55,861 bases of DNA from Bacteroidia bacterium. GTDB lineage: Bacteria > Bacteroidota > Bacteroidia > Bacteroidales > UBA932. A model generated the notes under the pieces. It had not been told where the DNA came from and made no database searches. It worked only from the letters and a program-made list of their open reading frames with translations. The position numbers and the translations under genes were made by a program. Below are positions 8,123-15,478 of this stretch, one piece after another (position 1 is the stretch's first letter; each line of letters begins with the position of its first letter). The DNA lies in contig JAGKTT010000008.1 in NCBI GenBank assembly GCA_021153285.1, positions 1 to 55,861 on the forward strand, read 5' to 3'.

Positions 8123-8932
8123 ATGGGATGGGATATGTTCATATGGTTCGGCGCATCAGCCGTTTTCCTTTCTGCAGTCGGTGCTGTGGTGTCGATGTGT
8201 GCCAATGATCATTGGTCAGAGTCGTCGATCTGCTATCGCAGACGCCGTGGTCTGGCCATTAGCTTTGCTGCTTCGGCTTTGCTCGTTCTTGGCTCCTTCA
8301 TTGCGCTGCTCTGGCTTGAATTGGGAAGGCCTCCGCTCAGGACAATGGGGGAGACACGTCTGTGGTATTCCTTCTTTGCACTGTTCGCCGGCTTGTTTAC
8401 CTATCTACGTTGGCGCTACAGATGGATCCTGTCATTCTCGACAGTGCTTGCTACGGTGTTCATATTGATCAATATACTTCGTCCGGAGATTCACGACCAG
8501 ACATTGATGCCGGCGCTTCAGAGTCCGTGGTTCATTCCGCACGTGACGGTCTATATGTTTTCATACTCCTTCCTCGGCTGCGCCTTCCTGCTTGCTTTGG
8601 TAGGTCTTTTCACCTCAAAAAACAATGTGATGTCTGCTGCAGACACATTAGTATATATAGGTATGGCTTTCCTGACTTTCGGTATGCTTTCCGGTGCACT
8701 CTGGGCTAAGGAAGCCTGGGGACATTACTGGAACTGGGATCCTAAGGAAACCTGGGCCCTGATCACCTGGCTGAGCTATATGTTGTATATCCATCTGCGC
8801 CTGATGGGAAGATGTTCACGTAAGACATTGTGTCTGCTCCTGATATTCAGCTTCCTGTGCCTGCAGATGTGCTGGTGGGGTGTCAATTATCTTCCTACTG
8901 CAGCTGACAGTGTACATATATATAACCGATGA
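8123..8932 (+). CDS. ccsA: CcsA/ResC cytochrome c haem lyase subunit (System II)
   Basis: This is a polytopic membrane protein that presents haem to apocytochromes. The diagnostic tryptophan-rich loop is present as WGHYWNWDPKETWALITW near residue 200, with flanking helices and conserved histidines (HVTVYMFSYSFLG; YIHLRLMG). The C-terminus carries MCWWGVNYLP, also conserved. About 269 residues and eight helices fit the family. The ATG at 8123 follows a GAGGA sequence by eight bases and does not overlap resB; in-frame ATGs at 8105 and 8108 overlap the resB end and are possible. Its partner is ResB upstream, and the substrate is probably the triple-CXXCH peroxidase downstream. Confidence 0.9.
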   Translation: MGWDMFIWFGASAVFLSAVGAVVSMCANDHWSESSICYRRRRGLAISFAASALLVLGSFIALLWLELGRPPLRTMGETRLWYSFFALFAGLFTYLRWRYRWILSFSTVLATVFILINILRPEIHDQTLMPALQSPWFIPHVTVYMFSYSFLGCAFLLALVGLFTSKNNVMSAADTLVYIGMAFLTFGMLSGALWAKEAWGHYWNWDPKETWALITWLSYMLYIHLRLMGRCSRKTLCLLLIFSFLCLQMCWWGVNYLPTAADSVHIYNR

Positions 8933-8937
8933 CCCGG

Positions 8938-9075
8938 TCGAAAGCACAGAAACGGCCAATCTCGTGCTTTCGACGATGAAATAAACAATCGAAAGCACAA
9001 AAAAGGCCAATCTCGTGCTTTCGACGGTGAAATACGCAATCGAAAGCACCGAAACGGTCGGTTTTATGCTTTCGC
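8938..9075. repeat. Three tandem 51-bp hairpin repeats (CGAAAGCAC family)
   Basis: Three units start at 8938, 8989 and 9040, exactly 51 bp apart. Each has a left arm TCGAAAGCAC, a loop of about 16 nt, and a right arm GTGCTTTCGA (units 1 and 2 perfect 10-bp stems; unit 3 slightly degenerate, TGCTTTCGC). The loops of units 1 and 2 share GGCCAATCTC, and the linkers share the pattern CGRTGAAATA. They fill the gap between ccsA and the peroxidase gene. The same arms occur at 3296-3321 and 24964-25040. They look like REP-type palindromes rather than a CRISPR, because the linkers are near-identical and only about 15 nt. Confidence 0.85.
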
Positions 9076-9108
9076 AGATGAATAAATGATTAACTATTCA
9101 ATATAAGT

Positions 9109-10521
9109 ATGAAGAAATTAGTAAGATGGGGTGCGGTTCTGCTGCTTGTGGCGGCAGCCGCTATGGTCGTGGTCTATAGGGCTGTGAACAGGGTTCCTTC
9201 TGCGGATCTCCCTCAGTATGAGCAGGTTTACAAGATCTTTGAGGATGGCGGATGTCTAAGCTGTCACTCGGACGATCCGGAACTTCCTTTCTATGCGAAG
9301 CTGCCGGTAGCTGGAAAGATAGTTATGGCTGATATTGATTCAGGCTATCGTGCATATGATATGAAGCCTTTTATGGATGCCCTCAAAGTGGATGGTCAGT
9401 TCTCTTCTGTGGATCTTGCCAAGATCGAAAAGGTAGTTCTCGATGACAGAATGCCTATGCCTAAGTATTATCTGGTTCATTGGGGAAGTTCATTGACCTC
9501 AGCAAAGAGAGAGATTGTGCTTGACTGGATCCGAAACGAGCGTATTGCTATGTATTCAGACGGTCTTCCTGAGTCCCGTGCTGCTGAGCCTGTACGACCT
9601 GTGGAACTAGCGACTGATATTGATGCTGCAAAGGCAGCTCTCGGCTTCGCACTTTTCCACGATCCTCGTCTTTCTGTCGACAATACTGTTTCCTGCGCTA
9701 CGTGTCACGCTCTTGAGACAGCAGGTGTGGATAATCATCAGTATTCTCACGGAGTCAATGACCAGCTTGGTGGTGTGAATGCACCTACAGTCTATAATGC
9801 AGTTTACAATTTCGTTCAGTTCTGGGACGGTCGTGCCAAGACTCTTGCTGATCAGGCTGCCGGTCCGCCGCTGAACCCTGTGGAGATGGCTTCCGAGTCA
9901 TTCGACCAGATCATTGCAAAGCTTGCCTCAGACAAGGATTTTGCAAAGGCTTTCAAGGCTGTTTATCCTGACGGACTCACTGAGGCCAATATCACCAATG
10001 CGATCGAGGAGTTCGAGCGTACTCTCATAACTCCGAATGCACGTTTCGACAAGTGGCTCCGTGGCGACGATTCAGCATTGACTGCTGATGAACTGACCGG
10101 ATATGAACTCTTCAAGAAATATGACTGTGCAACCTGTCACGTAGGACCTAATCTCGGAGGCCAGTCATATGAACTTATGGGACTTCGCCGTCATTATTTT
10201 GCTGACCGTGGTCTGGAACTTACTCACGAGGATAACGGACGTTACAAGGAAACTCAGATCGAGCGTGACCGTCATCGTTTCAAGGTTCCGGGACTTCGCA
10301 ATGTCGAGCACACCTGGCCATATTATCACGACGGTACCCGTGAGACTCTCGAAGAGGCTGTACGTGATATGGGAATATATCAGAGCGGTGTAGAACTTAA
10401 TGAGACTGAGGTGGATCAGATCACTGCATTCCTCAAGACTCTCACCGGAGAGTATCAGGGCAAACTTCTGACAAATGATACCTCACGTGACGTCATCCAC
10501 GATCACGACCACGACCATTAA
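9109..10521 (+). CDS. Three-haem cytochrome c peroxidase (MauG/CcpA type)
   Basis: This is a periplasm-facing haem protein that reduces hydrogen peroxide with electrons from the quinol or cytochrome pool. A hydrophobic N-terminus (residues 8-26) exports or anchors it. Three c-type haem sites are visible: CLSCH (49-53) in an N-terminal haem-binding domain, then CATCH (196-200) and CATCH (340-344) in the two-haem peroxidase domain, with the expected NAPTVYNA and FWDGRAKTLADQA blocks. The C-terminus ends in an unusual HDHDHDH tail that could bind metal. At 470 residues it is longer than classical di-haem CcpA, and the extra site is like the quinol-type tri-haem peroxidases. The ResB/CcsA genes immediately upstream would mature it. 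Confidence 0.92.
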   Translation: MKKLVRWGAVLLLVAAAAMVVVYRAVNRVPSADLPQYEQVYKIFEDGGCLSCHSDDPELPFYAKLPVAGKIVMADIDSGYRAYDMKPFMDALKVDGQFSSVDLAKIEKVVLDDRMPMPKYYLVHWGSSLTSAKREIVLDWIRNERIAMYSDGLPESRAAEPVRPVELATDIDAAKAALGFALFHDPRLSVDNTVSCATCHALETAGVDNHQYSHGVNDQLGGVNAPTVYNAVYNFVQFWDGRAKTLADQAAGPPLNPVEMASESFDQIIAKLASDKDFAKAFKAVYPDGLTEANITNAIEEFERTLITPNARFDKWLRGDDSALTADELTGYELFKKYDCATCHVGPNLGGQSYELMGLRRHYFADRGLELTHEDNGRYKETQIERDRHRFKVPGLRNVEHTWPYYHDGTRETLEEAVRDMGIYQSGVELNETEVDQITAFLKTLTGEYQGKLLTNDTSRDVIHDHDHDH

Positions 10522-10556
10522 TAAGAAAATCCGACCGACCGGTCGGATTTTCTTAT
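10521..10556. terminator. Bidirectional terminator, 16-bp perfect stem
   Basis: Arms ATAAGAAAATCCGACC (10521-10536) and GGTCGGATTTTCTTAT (10541-10556) are perfectly complementary with a GACC loop. The hairpin touches the stop codons of both convergent genes (the peroxidase and yicC). Confidence 0.85.
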
Positions 10557-11443
10557 TATAAAATATTCAGACTCTGCTCCTTGATCTTCTCCAGTTCATC
10601 CTTCATCTTCACTACAATCTTCTGGATCTCGGTGTGATTGGCCTTTGAACCGGTGGTGTTGATCTCGCGGCCCATTTCCTGAGCGATGAATCCGAGCTTC
10701 TTACCAGGATTAGGCTCGTTTGTGATGGTGTCGAGGAAATAGTTGCAGTGCTGGCGGAGACGGACCTTTTCTTCATTTATATCCAGCTTCTCGATGTAGA
10801 ATATCATCTCCTGCTCCAGACGGCTCTGGTCAGGCTCAGCCTTAAGTTCAGCGAAGCGGCTCAAAATTTTTTCTCTGATAGCCTCTACCCGCTCCTTTTC
10901 AAATTCCTCGATCTGCTTTGAGTAATCAAGAATTGCATAGACCTTGTCTGTCACATCCTTGTAAAGTATTTCGCCTTCCTGAGAACGGAATGCATTGATA
11001 TTGCTCAGAGCCTCGTCGATGCAGGCTTCCACTACCGGCCAGTTTTCGTCGGTAATCACATCCTGCTTCTTAGCATCCATAACCTCAGGCATTCTCAGCA
11101 GCATAGCCAGAAGATCATTTGGATTCTGGTTCCATAGATTGTTTGCTCCGATCTTTCCGCCAAGTTCGCTGATCTGCTGGTAATATTCCATTGCCAGATC
11201 CATATTGATTTTCTTAGCGCTGTCAGCCGCATTCGGTTCGAAAGTGACGAAGAAATCGATGTTTCCTCTTGTGAGTTCGGCTGCAATCTTCTGACGCACA
11301 GCCATTTCCTTGTCCTTAGGGAGAAACGATGTCTTTATGCTGATATCCGCAGTCTTACCGTTGAGGGAGCGGACTTCTACTGTGATCTTGCCTGCTTCAA
11401 GAAGTGCCTCGGCCTTGCCGTAGCCTGTCATTGACTTTATCAT
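10556..11443 (-). CDS. yicC: YicC/YloC-family endoribonuclease
   Basis: Proteins of this family are conserved bacterial endoribonucleases linked to small-RNA turnover and stationary phase. The start MIKSMTGYGKA is the invariant family N-terminus, which rejects the longer frame reaching into the glnS promoter. The C-terminal half holds the DUF1732 region with GKKLGFIAQEMGREINTTGSKA near residue 250, also diagnostic. The length of 295 residues is normal. It is transcribed away from glnS; the last codons form part of the shared terminator stem with the peroxidase gene. In many bacteria yicC sits beside gmk; here no gmk is present. Confidence 0.94.
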   Translation of the reverse strand: MIKSMTGYGKAEALLEAGKITVEVRSLNGKTADISIKTSFLPKDKEMAVRQKIAAELTRGNIDFFVTFEPNAADSAKKINMDLAMEYYQQISELGGKIGANNLWNQNPNDLLAMLLRMPEVMDAKKQDVITDENWPVVEACIDEALSNINAFRSQEGEILYKDVTDKVYAILDYSKQIEEFEKERVEAIREKILSRFAELKAEPDQSRLEQEMIFYIEKLDINEEKVRLRQHCNYFLDTITNEPNPGKKLGFIAQEMGREINTTGSKANHTEIQKIVVKMKDELEKIKEQSLNIL

Positions 11444-11469
11444 AATGCTGTTTTTCTTATTTGAGAGCG

Positions 11470-11477
11470 CAAAAATA
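11470..11477 (-). promoter_or_regulatory. -7 box for yicC
   Basis: On the minus strand TATTTTTG matches TAnnTTTG, about 27 nt before the yicC ATG. It forms a back-to-back pair with the glnS box at 11490-11497. Confidence 0.5.
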
Positions 11478-11489
11478 CTGAAAAATCCG

Positions 11490-11497
11490 TATATTTG
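11490..11497 (+). promoter_or_regulatory. -7 box for glnS
   Basis: TATATTTG matches TAnnTTTG, 35 nt before the glnS ATG. It is probably also the promoter for the two genes packed behind glnS. Confidence 0.55.
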
Positions 11498-11531
11498 CTC
11501 GATTATTTGAAAATTCAAATTACCAATAGAT

Positions 11532-13202
11532 ATGGAAGAGGTAAACAAGGAAGGTGTTGAGACCAGAAATCTCAACTTTTTGGAAGAGATCATCGAGGCT
11601 GATCTCGCAAGCGGCAAGTGTGAATCTGTGATGACCCGCTTCCCGCCTGAACCGAACGGATATCTTCACATCGGACACGCGAAGAGTATCTGCATCAATT
11701 TCGGACTTGCAAAGAAATATGGCGGAAAGACCAATCTCCGCTTCGACGATACAAATCCTGTAAAGGAAGATACCGAGTATGTAGATTCAATCAAGGAAGA
11801 CATCAAGTGGCTTGGCTTCGAGTGGGAGAACGAGCGTTATGCTTCTGACTATTTCGATCAGCTTTATGAGTGGGCTGAGGAGCTCATCAAGAAGGGACTT
11901 GCATATGTAGATGACCAGACACAGGAGGAAATCCGTGCCGGTCGTGGTACAGTGCAGGTGCCTGGTACAGAGAGCCCTTACCGTAACAGAAGCGTCGAGG
12001 AAAACCTTCAGCTTTTCCGTGAAATGAAGGCCGGCAAGTATGCAGAGGGTGAGAAGGTTCTTCGTGCGAAGATCGATATGGCTCATCCTAATATGCTTTT
12101 CCGTGACCCGCTTCTTTACCGTATTCTCCACGCTCATCATCATAGAACAGGTGACAAGTGGTGCATCTATCCTATGTACGACTACGCGCACGGTCAGTCA
12201 GACAGTATCGAGAATATCACTCACTCGATCTGTACCCTTGAGTTCGATGTTCATCGCCCTCTCTACGACTGGTTCATCGACAAGCTCGGCATATTCCCTT
12301 CACATCAGTATGAGTTCGCAAGACTTAATCTGACATACACCGTGATGTCTAAGCGTAAGCTCCTTGAGCTCGTGAAGAACAATTTCGTAAGCGGCTGGGA
12401 TGACCCTCGTATGCCGACTATCTGCGGTATCCGTCGTCGCGGTTACACTCCTGAGTCAATGCGTATGTTCGCAGAGAAGGTGGGTGTGGCAAAGCGTGAG
12501 CAGCTTATTGACCTTCAGCTGATGGAGTGGTGCGTGCGTCAGGACCTTAATGAGCGTGCAAACCGTTATATGGTGGTTCAGGATCCTGTGAAGCTTACTA
12601 TCACTAACTGGGAGCCAGGTAAGGTGGAGTGGTTCGATGCTCCTCTTAATCCTGCCGATCCTGAAGGACCATCACGCAAGGTACCTTTCACCGGTCAGGT
12701 CTATATCGAAAGAAACGACTTTATGGAAGAGCCTCCTAAGAAGTATTTCCGACTCAAGCCGGATGGAGAGGTTCGTCTCAAATATACATATATCATCAAG
12801 TGCCAGGAGGTTGTTAAGGATTCCGAGGGTAATATAGTTGAGATCAAGTGTACATATGATCCGACATCCAAGCCAGGAGCTGGTGAGTGGCGTTCGGTAA
12901 AGGGTACTATCCATTGGGTGTCTACCGAGCACGCTAAGGAAGTGGAACTCAGACTTTATGATAAGCTCTTCACCGAGGCTCAGATGGGCCAGATTCCGGA
13001 GGGTGAGGACTATAAGAATTACCTCAATCCTGAATCTCTCGTGATCGGCAAGGGATATGCTGAACCTGCTCTTCTCGAAGATAACTCAGGTATTGCAGTT
13101 CAGTTCGAACGTGTCGGATACTTCTTCAAGGATCCGGATACAACTCCAGACCACTTCGTATTCAACAAGACCACAGCTCTTAAGGACAGCTTCAAGTTCT
13201 AG
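11532..13202 (+). CDS. glnS: Glutaminyl-tRNA synthetase
   Basis: This cytosolic class I synthetase charges tRNA-Gln directly. The HIGH motif is in PNGYLHIGHAKS near residue 45 and the KMSKS equivalent is VMSKRKL near residue 272. Residues from about 345 onward form the two beta-barrel anticodon-binding domains characteristic of GlnRS. The 556 residues match the bacterial and eukaryotic type, with a normal catalytic domain. Codon use is strongly biased toward a few codons, as expected for a highly expressed gene, in contrast to the two genes behind it. The next gene begins with GTG only five bases after this stop. Confidence 0.97.
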   Translation: MEEVNKEGVETRNLNFLEEIIEADLASGKCESVMTRFPPEPNGYLHIGHAKSICINFGLAKKYGGKTNLRFDDTNPVKEDTEYVDSIKEDIKWLGFEWENERYASDYFDQLYEWAEELIKKGLAYVDDQTQEEIRAGRGTVQVPGTESPYRNRSVEENLQLFREMKAGKYAEGEKVLRAKIDMAHPNMLFRDPLLYRILHAHHHRTGDKWCIYPMYDYAHGQSDSIENITHSICTLEFDVHRPLYDWFIDKLGIFPSHQYEFARLNLTYTVMSKRKLLELVKNNFVSGWDDPRMPTICGIRRRGYTPESMRMFAEKVGVAKREQLIDLQLMEWCVRQDLNERANRYMVVQDPVKLTITNWEPGKVEWFDAPLNPADPEGPSRKVPFTGQVYIERNDFMEEPPKKYFRLKPDGEVRLKYTYIIKCQEVVKDSEGNIVEIKCTYDPTSKPGAGEWRSVKGTIHWVSTEHAKEVELRLYDKLFTEAQMGQIPEGEDYKNYLNPESLVIGKGYAEPALLEDNSGIAVQFERVGYFFKDPDTTPDHFVFNKTTALKDSFKF

Positions 13203-13207
13203 ATCGT

Positions 13208-14140
13208 GTGATATCAGAACACTATAAGAAAACCGCAGTATTAATCGGTCTCGGTACGATTTCAGCGTCGTACGAGGCCGGTTTGCGTTTTAGCCCGGGG
13301 ATTGACTGCAGATATGTATGTGATATCAATCCGGATGCTGTTTCCAGGAATATCTATTATGATAAGGAATACGTATCCGACTATCTTTCTCTTTTCAAAG
13401 AAAGGAAGGTAGAATTGGCAATAATCGCGACCCCGCCGGATACTCACGCTCAAATTATCAGGGATTGTCTGGATAACTGTGTTTGTCCTATCGTGGAGAA
13501 ACCAATAGCCCATACGGCGGATATCGTGTCGGACCTGCTGCAGGCTGATGGACGCTTTGAGGTCATTTTTCATTGGCTTCACGGTAGTGAAGTTATCTGG
13601 TTTACCCGGAATATCACATTGAAGGATGTGAAGAAAATAAGGATTTCCATAAAGGATCCTTATGCTGACAGAGGTGGTCGTATAAGACCGGAATTTCATA
13701 ATAAATTCGGTTGTTGGCTTGACAGTGGAGTAAACGCCCTTTCCCTTCTGACAAAATTAGTTGATCTGGAATCATTTCAGCCGAAGTCTCTGTCATTTGC
13801 AATGGATGATAGCTCCGGTCTTCCATACCGTGCCATTTGTCTTATGTATTCCGATAGAACTAATATAGAGATGGATATGCGATGGGATGTGGAAGAAAAT
13901 CATAAAGTCACCTTTATAGAGGCCGATGGACACGAATATGTAATCGACCATACGGCACAATCTGTCATTTGTGATGGAGTGCTTGTGTTTAAAGATGACG
14001 GAATGCCACGTCTCCCCAGACATTATTTCAACTATTTTGCGAATTATCCTCAGTCTTCTACAAACTGGGCTACTAATTTGCTGATACACAGAAAATTATA
14101 CGAAGCTTATGATTACCAGGATCAAAGAATTATGGCATAA
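13208..14140 (+). CDS. Gfo/Idh/MocA-like NAD(P)-binding protein in post-glnS cassette
   Basis: This 310-residue protein resembles NAD(P)-dependent sugar or inositol oxidoreductases. A Rossmann start AVLIGLGTISASYEAGL (residues 10-26), ATPPDTH (74-80) and the family EKP motif (97-99) are clear. In the C-terminal domain the usual D-x-G-x-H catalytic motif reads LDSGVN (171-176), so the histidine is asparagine; the enzyme may have altered or lost catalysis. The start is GTG, five bases after the glnS stop, so it is probably read from the glnS promoter. Its end overlaps the next gene by 32 bases, indicating coupling. Base composition looks AT-richer and codon use less biased than in glnS, consistent with acquisition. 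The function is unknown. Confidence 0.82.
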   Translation: MISEHYKKTAVLIGLGTISASYEAGLRFSPGIDCRYVCDINPDAVSRNIYYDKEYVSDYLSLFKERKVELAIIATPPDTHAQIIRDCLDNCVCPIVEKPIAHTADIVSDLLQADGRFEVIFHWLHGSEVIWFTRNITLKDVKKIRISIKDPYADRGGRIRPEFHNKFGCWLDSGVNALSLLTKLVDLESFQPKSLSFAMDDSSGLPYRAICLMYSDRTNIEMDMRWDVEENHKVTFIEADGHEYVIDHTAQSVICDGVLVFKDDGMPRLPRHYFNYFANYPQSSTNWATNLLIHRKLYEAYDYQDQRIMA

Positions 14141-15431
14141 TATCACTCAGAAGTCCCTGCGGAGTTTATATGAACTTCTTTTTGGAAATGAGACCAGAAA
14201 AGGTCTCCTTATTCACTTGGCGTACTTCTTTATACTTCTTTGTTTGATTTTCATATGTAAAAGAGGAGGCTTTTCATTCTGGCCGGATCTGCTTGCGACT
14301 GTTGCAGCCTTTCTTATAAGTGCTATATTCGTCTATCTGAGCAGAATGTTGCTTCAGTCTTTTGAAGATAAGCAGAAGGTTAATTATGATGACTCCTTTA
14401 TGGAAAAGCTGTACGGATCTCTACCGGAAGGCCAGGAAGGAGAGGCAGAAGCCGGATATCATCATCAGTTCAAACTTGGTGACGATATATGTCAGGTCTA
14501 TTATGATTGCTGTCTTGACGTATCTTCTTTTACAGATGAGTTTTCTGCTGAAATAAAAGATGATCCAGAGAAGAAATTCGAGTTGAATCAGTTTGTCAGG
14601 GAAAACTCTCTGGAAATTCTGAAAGCACACGAGAACAGTAATTTCAACAATTGGGACACATTGCGCCTTGACGGCTATGAGATAAAAGATAATCATCTGG
14701 TCATCAAGACGTCCAGAAGCAACTATATTTCCCATATGCTGACGAACAGGGCTGTGGATTTCAAGATTGCTGATCAAATCTCTCTTCGTAAGCTTTTCGA
14801 GTATCGTGATAAGTTGTCTACCCTTGAGTCCTCTGTATTTTCAAATCATCTTGGAATGATAGGTATGATTGTTCTGAATAACGGCTACACTCTTTTTCCT
14901 CATAGAGGCAACAGCAGTACAATATCCAAGAATATGATTACATCCGGAGTTGCAAAACCTATGCTTCTAAAAAAGAATCCAGACCGTTCTCTGTCATCTG
15001 GACCGATAAAGGTGCCGTTTGAAGATTTTATGCTGAATGCTTTGCCAGACGCTATGAAGATATCAGCAGACTCACTTTCACGCTATGACGTTTCGATCAG
15101 ATTTCTTGGTTTTGGACGTGATGTATATGAAGGAGGCAAACCATCTTTCTTTTATCTGATAAATGTGGATATGTCCGTGAATGACTATTTCCAATGTCAT
15201 AAGGATTTTGTTGAGTCTGACAAGACAACCAAGGTGGATCACAATAAGAAAGTATATGTAGTCAAATATGATTCGATAAGGTGGCACAAACGAGGAAGTT
15301 TCTTGTCTTTCTTCTATTTGAAATCCCCGGATGGCAAGATGAAGGAGAAATATATTCAGCCAGAAAAGAATCTCCTGTGTAACCTCTACCATTACAACCG
15401 TTTTTTGAATAATATAAGACAGTCTGAGTAG
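14109..15431 (+). CDS. Two-helix membrane protein with degenerate Nudix-like domain
   Basis: This 440-residue protein is not assigned to a characterised family here. Two hydrophobic helices lie at about residues 33-50 and 59-77, so the rest is probably cytosolic. Residues about 247-355 resemble a Nudix fold: a strand GMIVLNNGYTLFPHRG, then GFGRDVYEGGKPSFFYL, a pattern I associate with some large Nudix proteins. The Nudix box G-x5-E-x7-REUxEExGU is absent (the region around 298-320 has only FEDF), so hydrolysis is unlikely and ligand binding is possible. A 2TM plus Nudix layout is known from CBASS Cap16-type effectors, but no CD-NTase gene is nearby. It overlaps the Gfo/Idh/MocA-like gene and ends at a terminator. 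Codon use is less biased than in its neighbours. Confidence 0.72.
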   Translation: MITRIKELWHNITQKSLRSLYELLFGNETRKGLLIHLAYFFILLCLIFICKRGGFSFWPDLLATVAAFLISAIFVYLSRMLLQSFEDKQKVNYDDSFMEKLYGSLPEGQEGEAEAGYHHQFKLGDDICQVYYDCCLDVSSFTDEFSAEIKDDPEKKFELNQFVRENSLEILKAHENSNFNNWDTLRLDGYEIKDNHLVIKTSRSNYISHMLTNRAVDFKIADQISLRKLFEYRDKLSTLESSVFSNHLGMIGMIVLNNGYTLFPHRGNSSTISKNMITSGVAKPMLLKKNPDRSLSSGPIKVPFEDFMLNALPDAMKISADSLSRYDVSIRFLGFGRDVYEGGKPSFFYLINVDMSVNDYFQCHKDFVESDKTTKVDHNKKVYVVKYDSIRWHKRGSFLSFFYLKSPDGKMKEKYIQPEKNLLCNLYHYNRFLNNIRQSE

Positions 15432-15443
15432 AAGGATAATAGT

Positions 15444-15478
15444 AAAGGCTGCCATTGTGACGGCAGCCTTTAGTTTTT
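15444..15478 (+). terminator. Terminator of the glnS cassette
   Basis: AAAGGCTGCC (15444-15453) pairs with GGCAGCCTTT (15462-15471) around an 8-nt loop and is followed by AGTTTTTATTTT on the plus strand. It lies between the convergent cassette gene and dsbD and may serve both. Confidence 0.8.

Noticed and set aside
7579..8205. 208-codon open frame on the minus strand
   Set aside because: It is antisense to resB and the start of ccsA, with His/Ser-rich composition typical of a shadow frame.
8938..9075. Possible short CRISPR array
   Set aside because: Only three units, linkers of about 15 nt that are nearly identical, repeats that are perfect hairpins, and no cas genes in the window.
11444..11617. 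58-residue N-terminal extension of yicC
   Set aside because: It crosses the divergent promoters and the glnS start; the family N-terminus MIKSMTGYG begins at 11443.
13208..15431. A complete CBASS operon
   Set aside because: The 2TM-Nudix-like protein resembles a Cap16-type layout, but no CD-NTase, Cap2/Cap3 or other CBASS gene is nearby, and the adjacent gene is an oxidoreductase-like protein.
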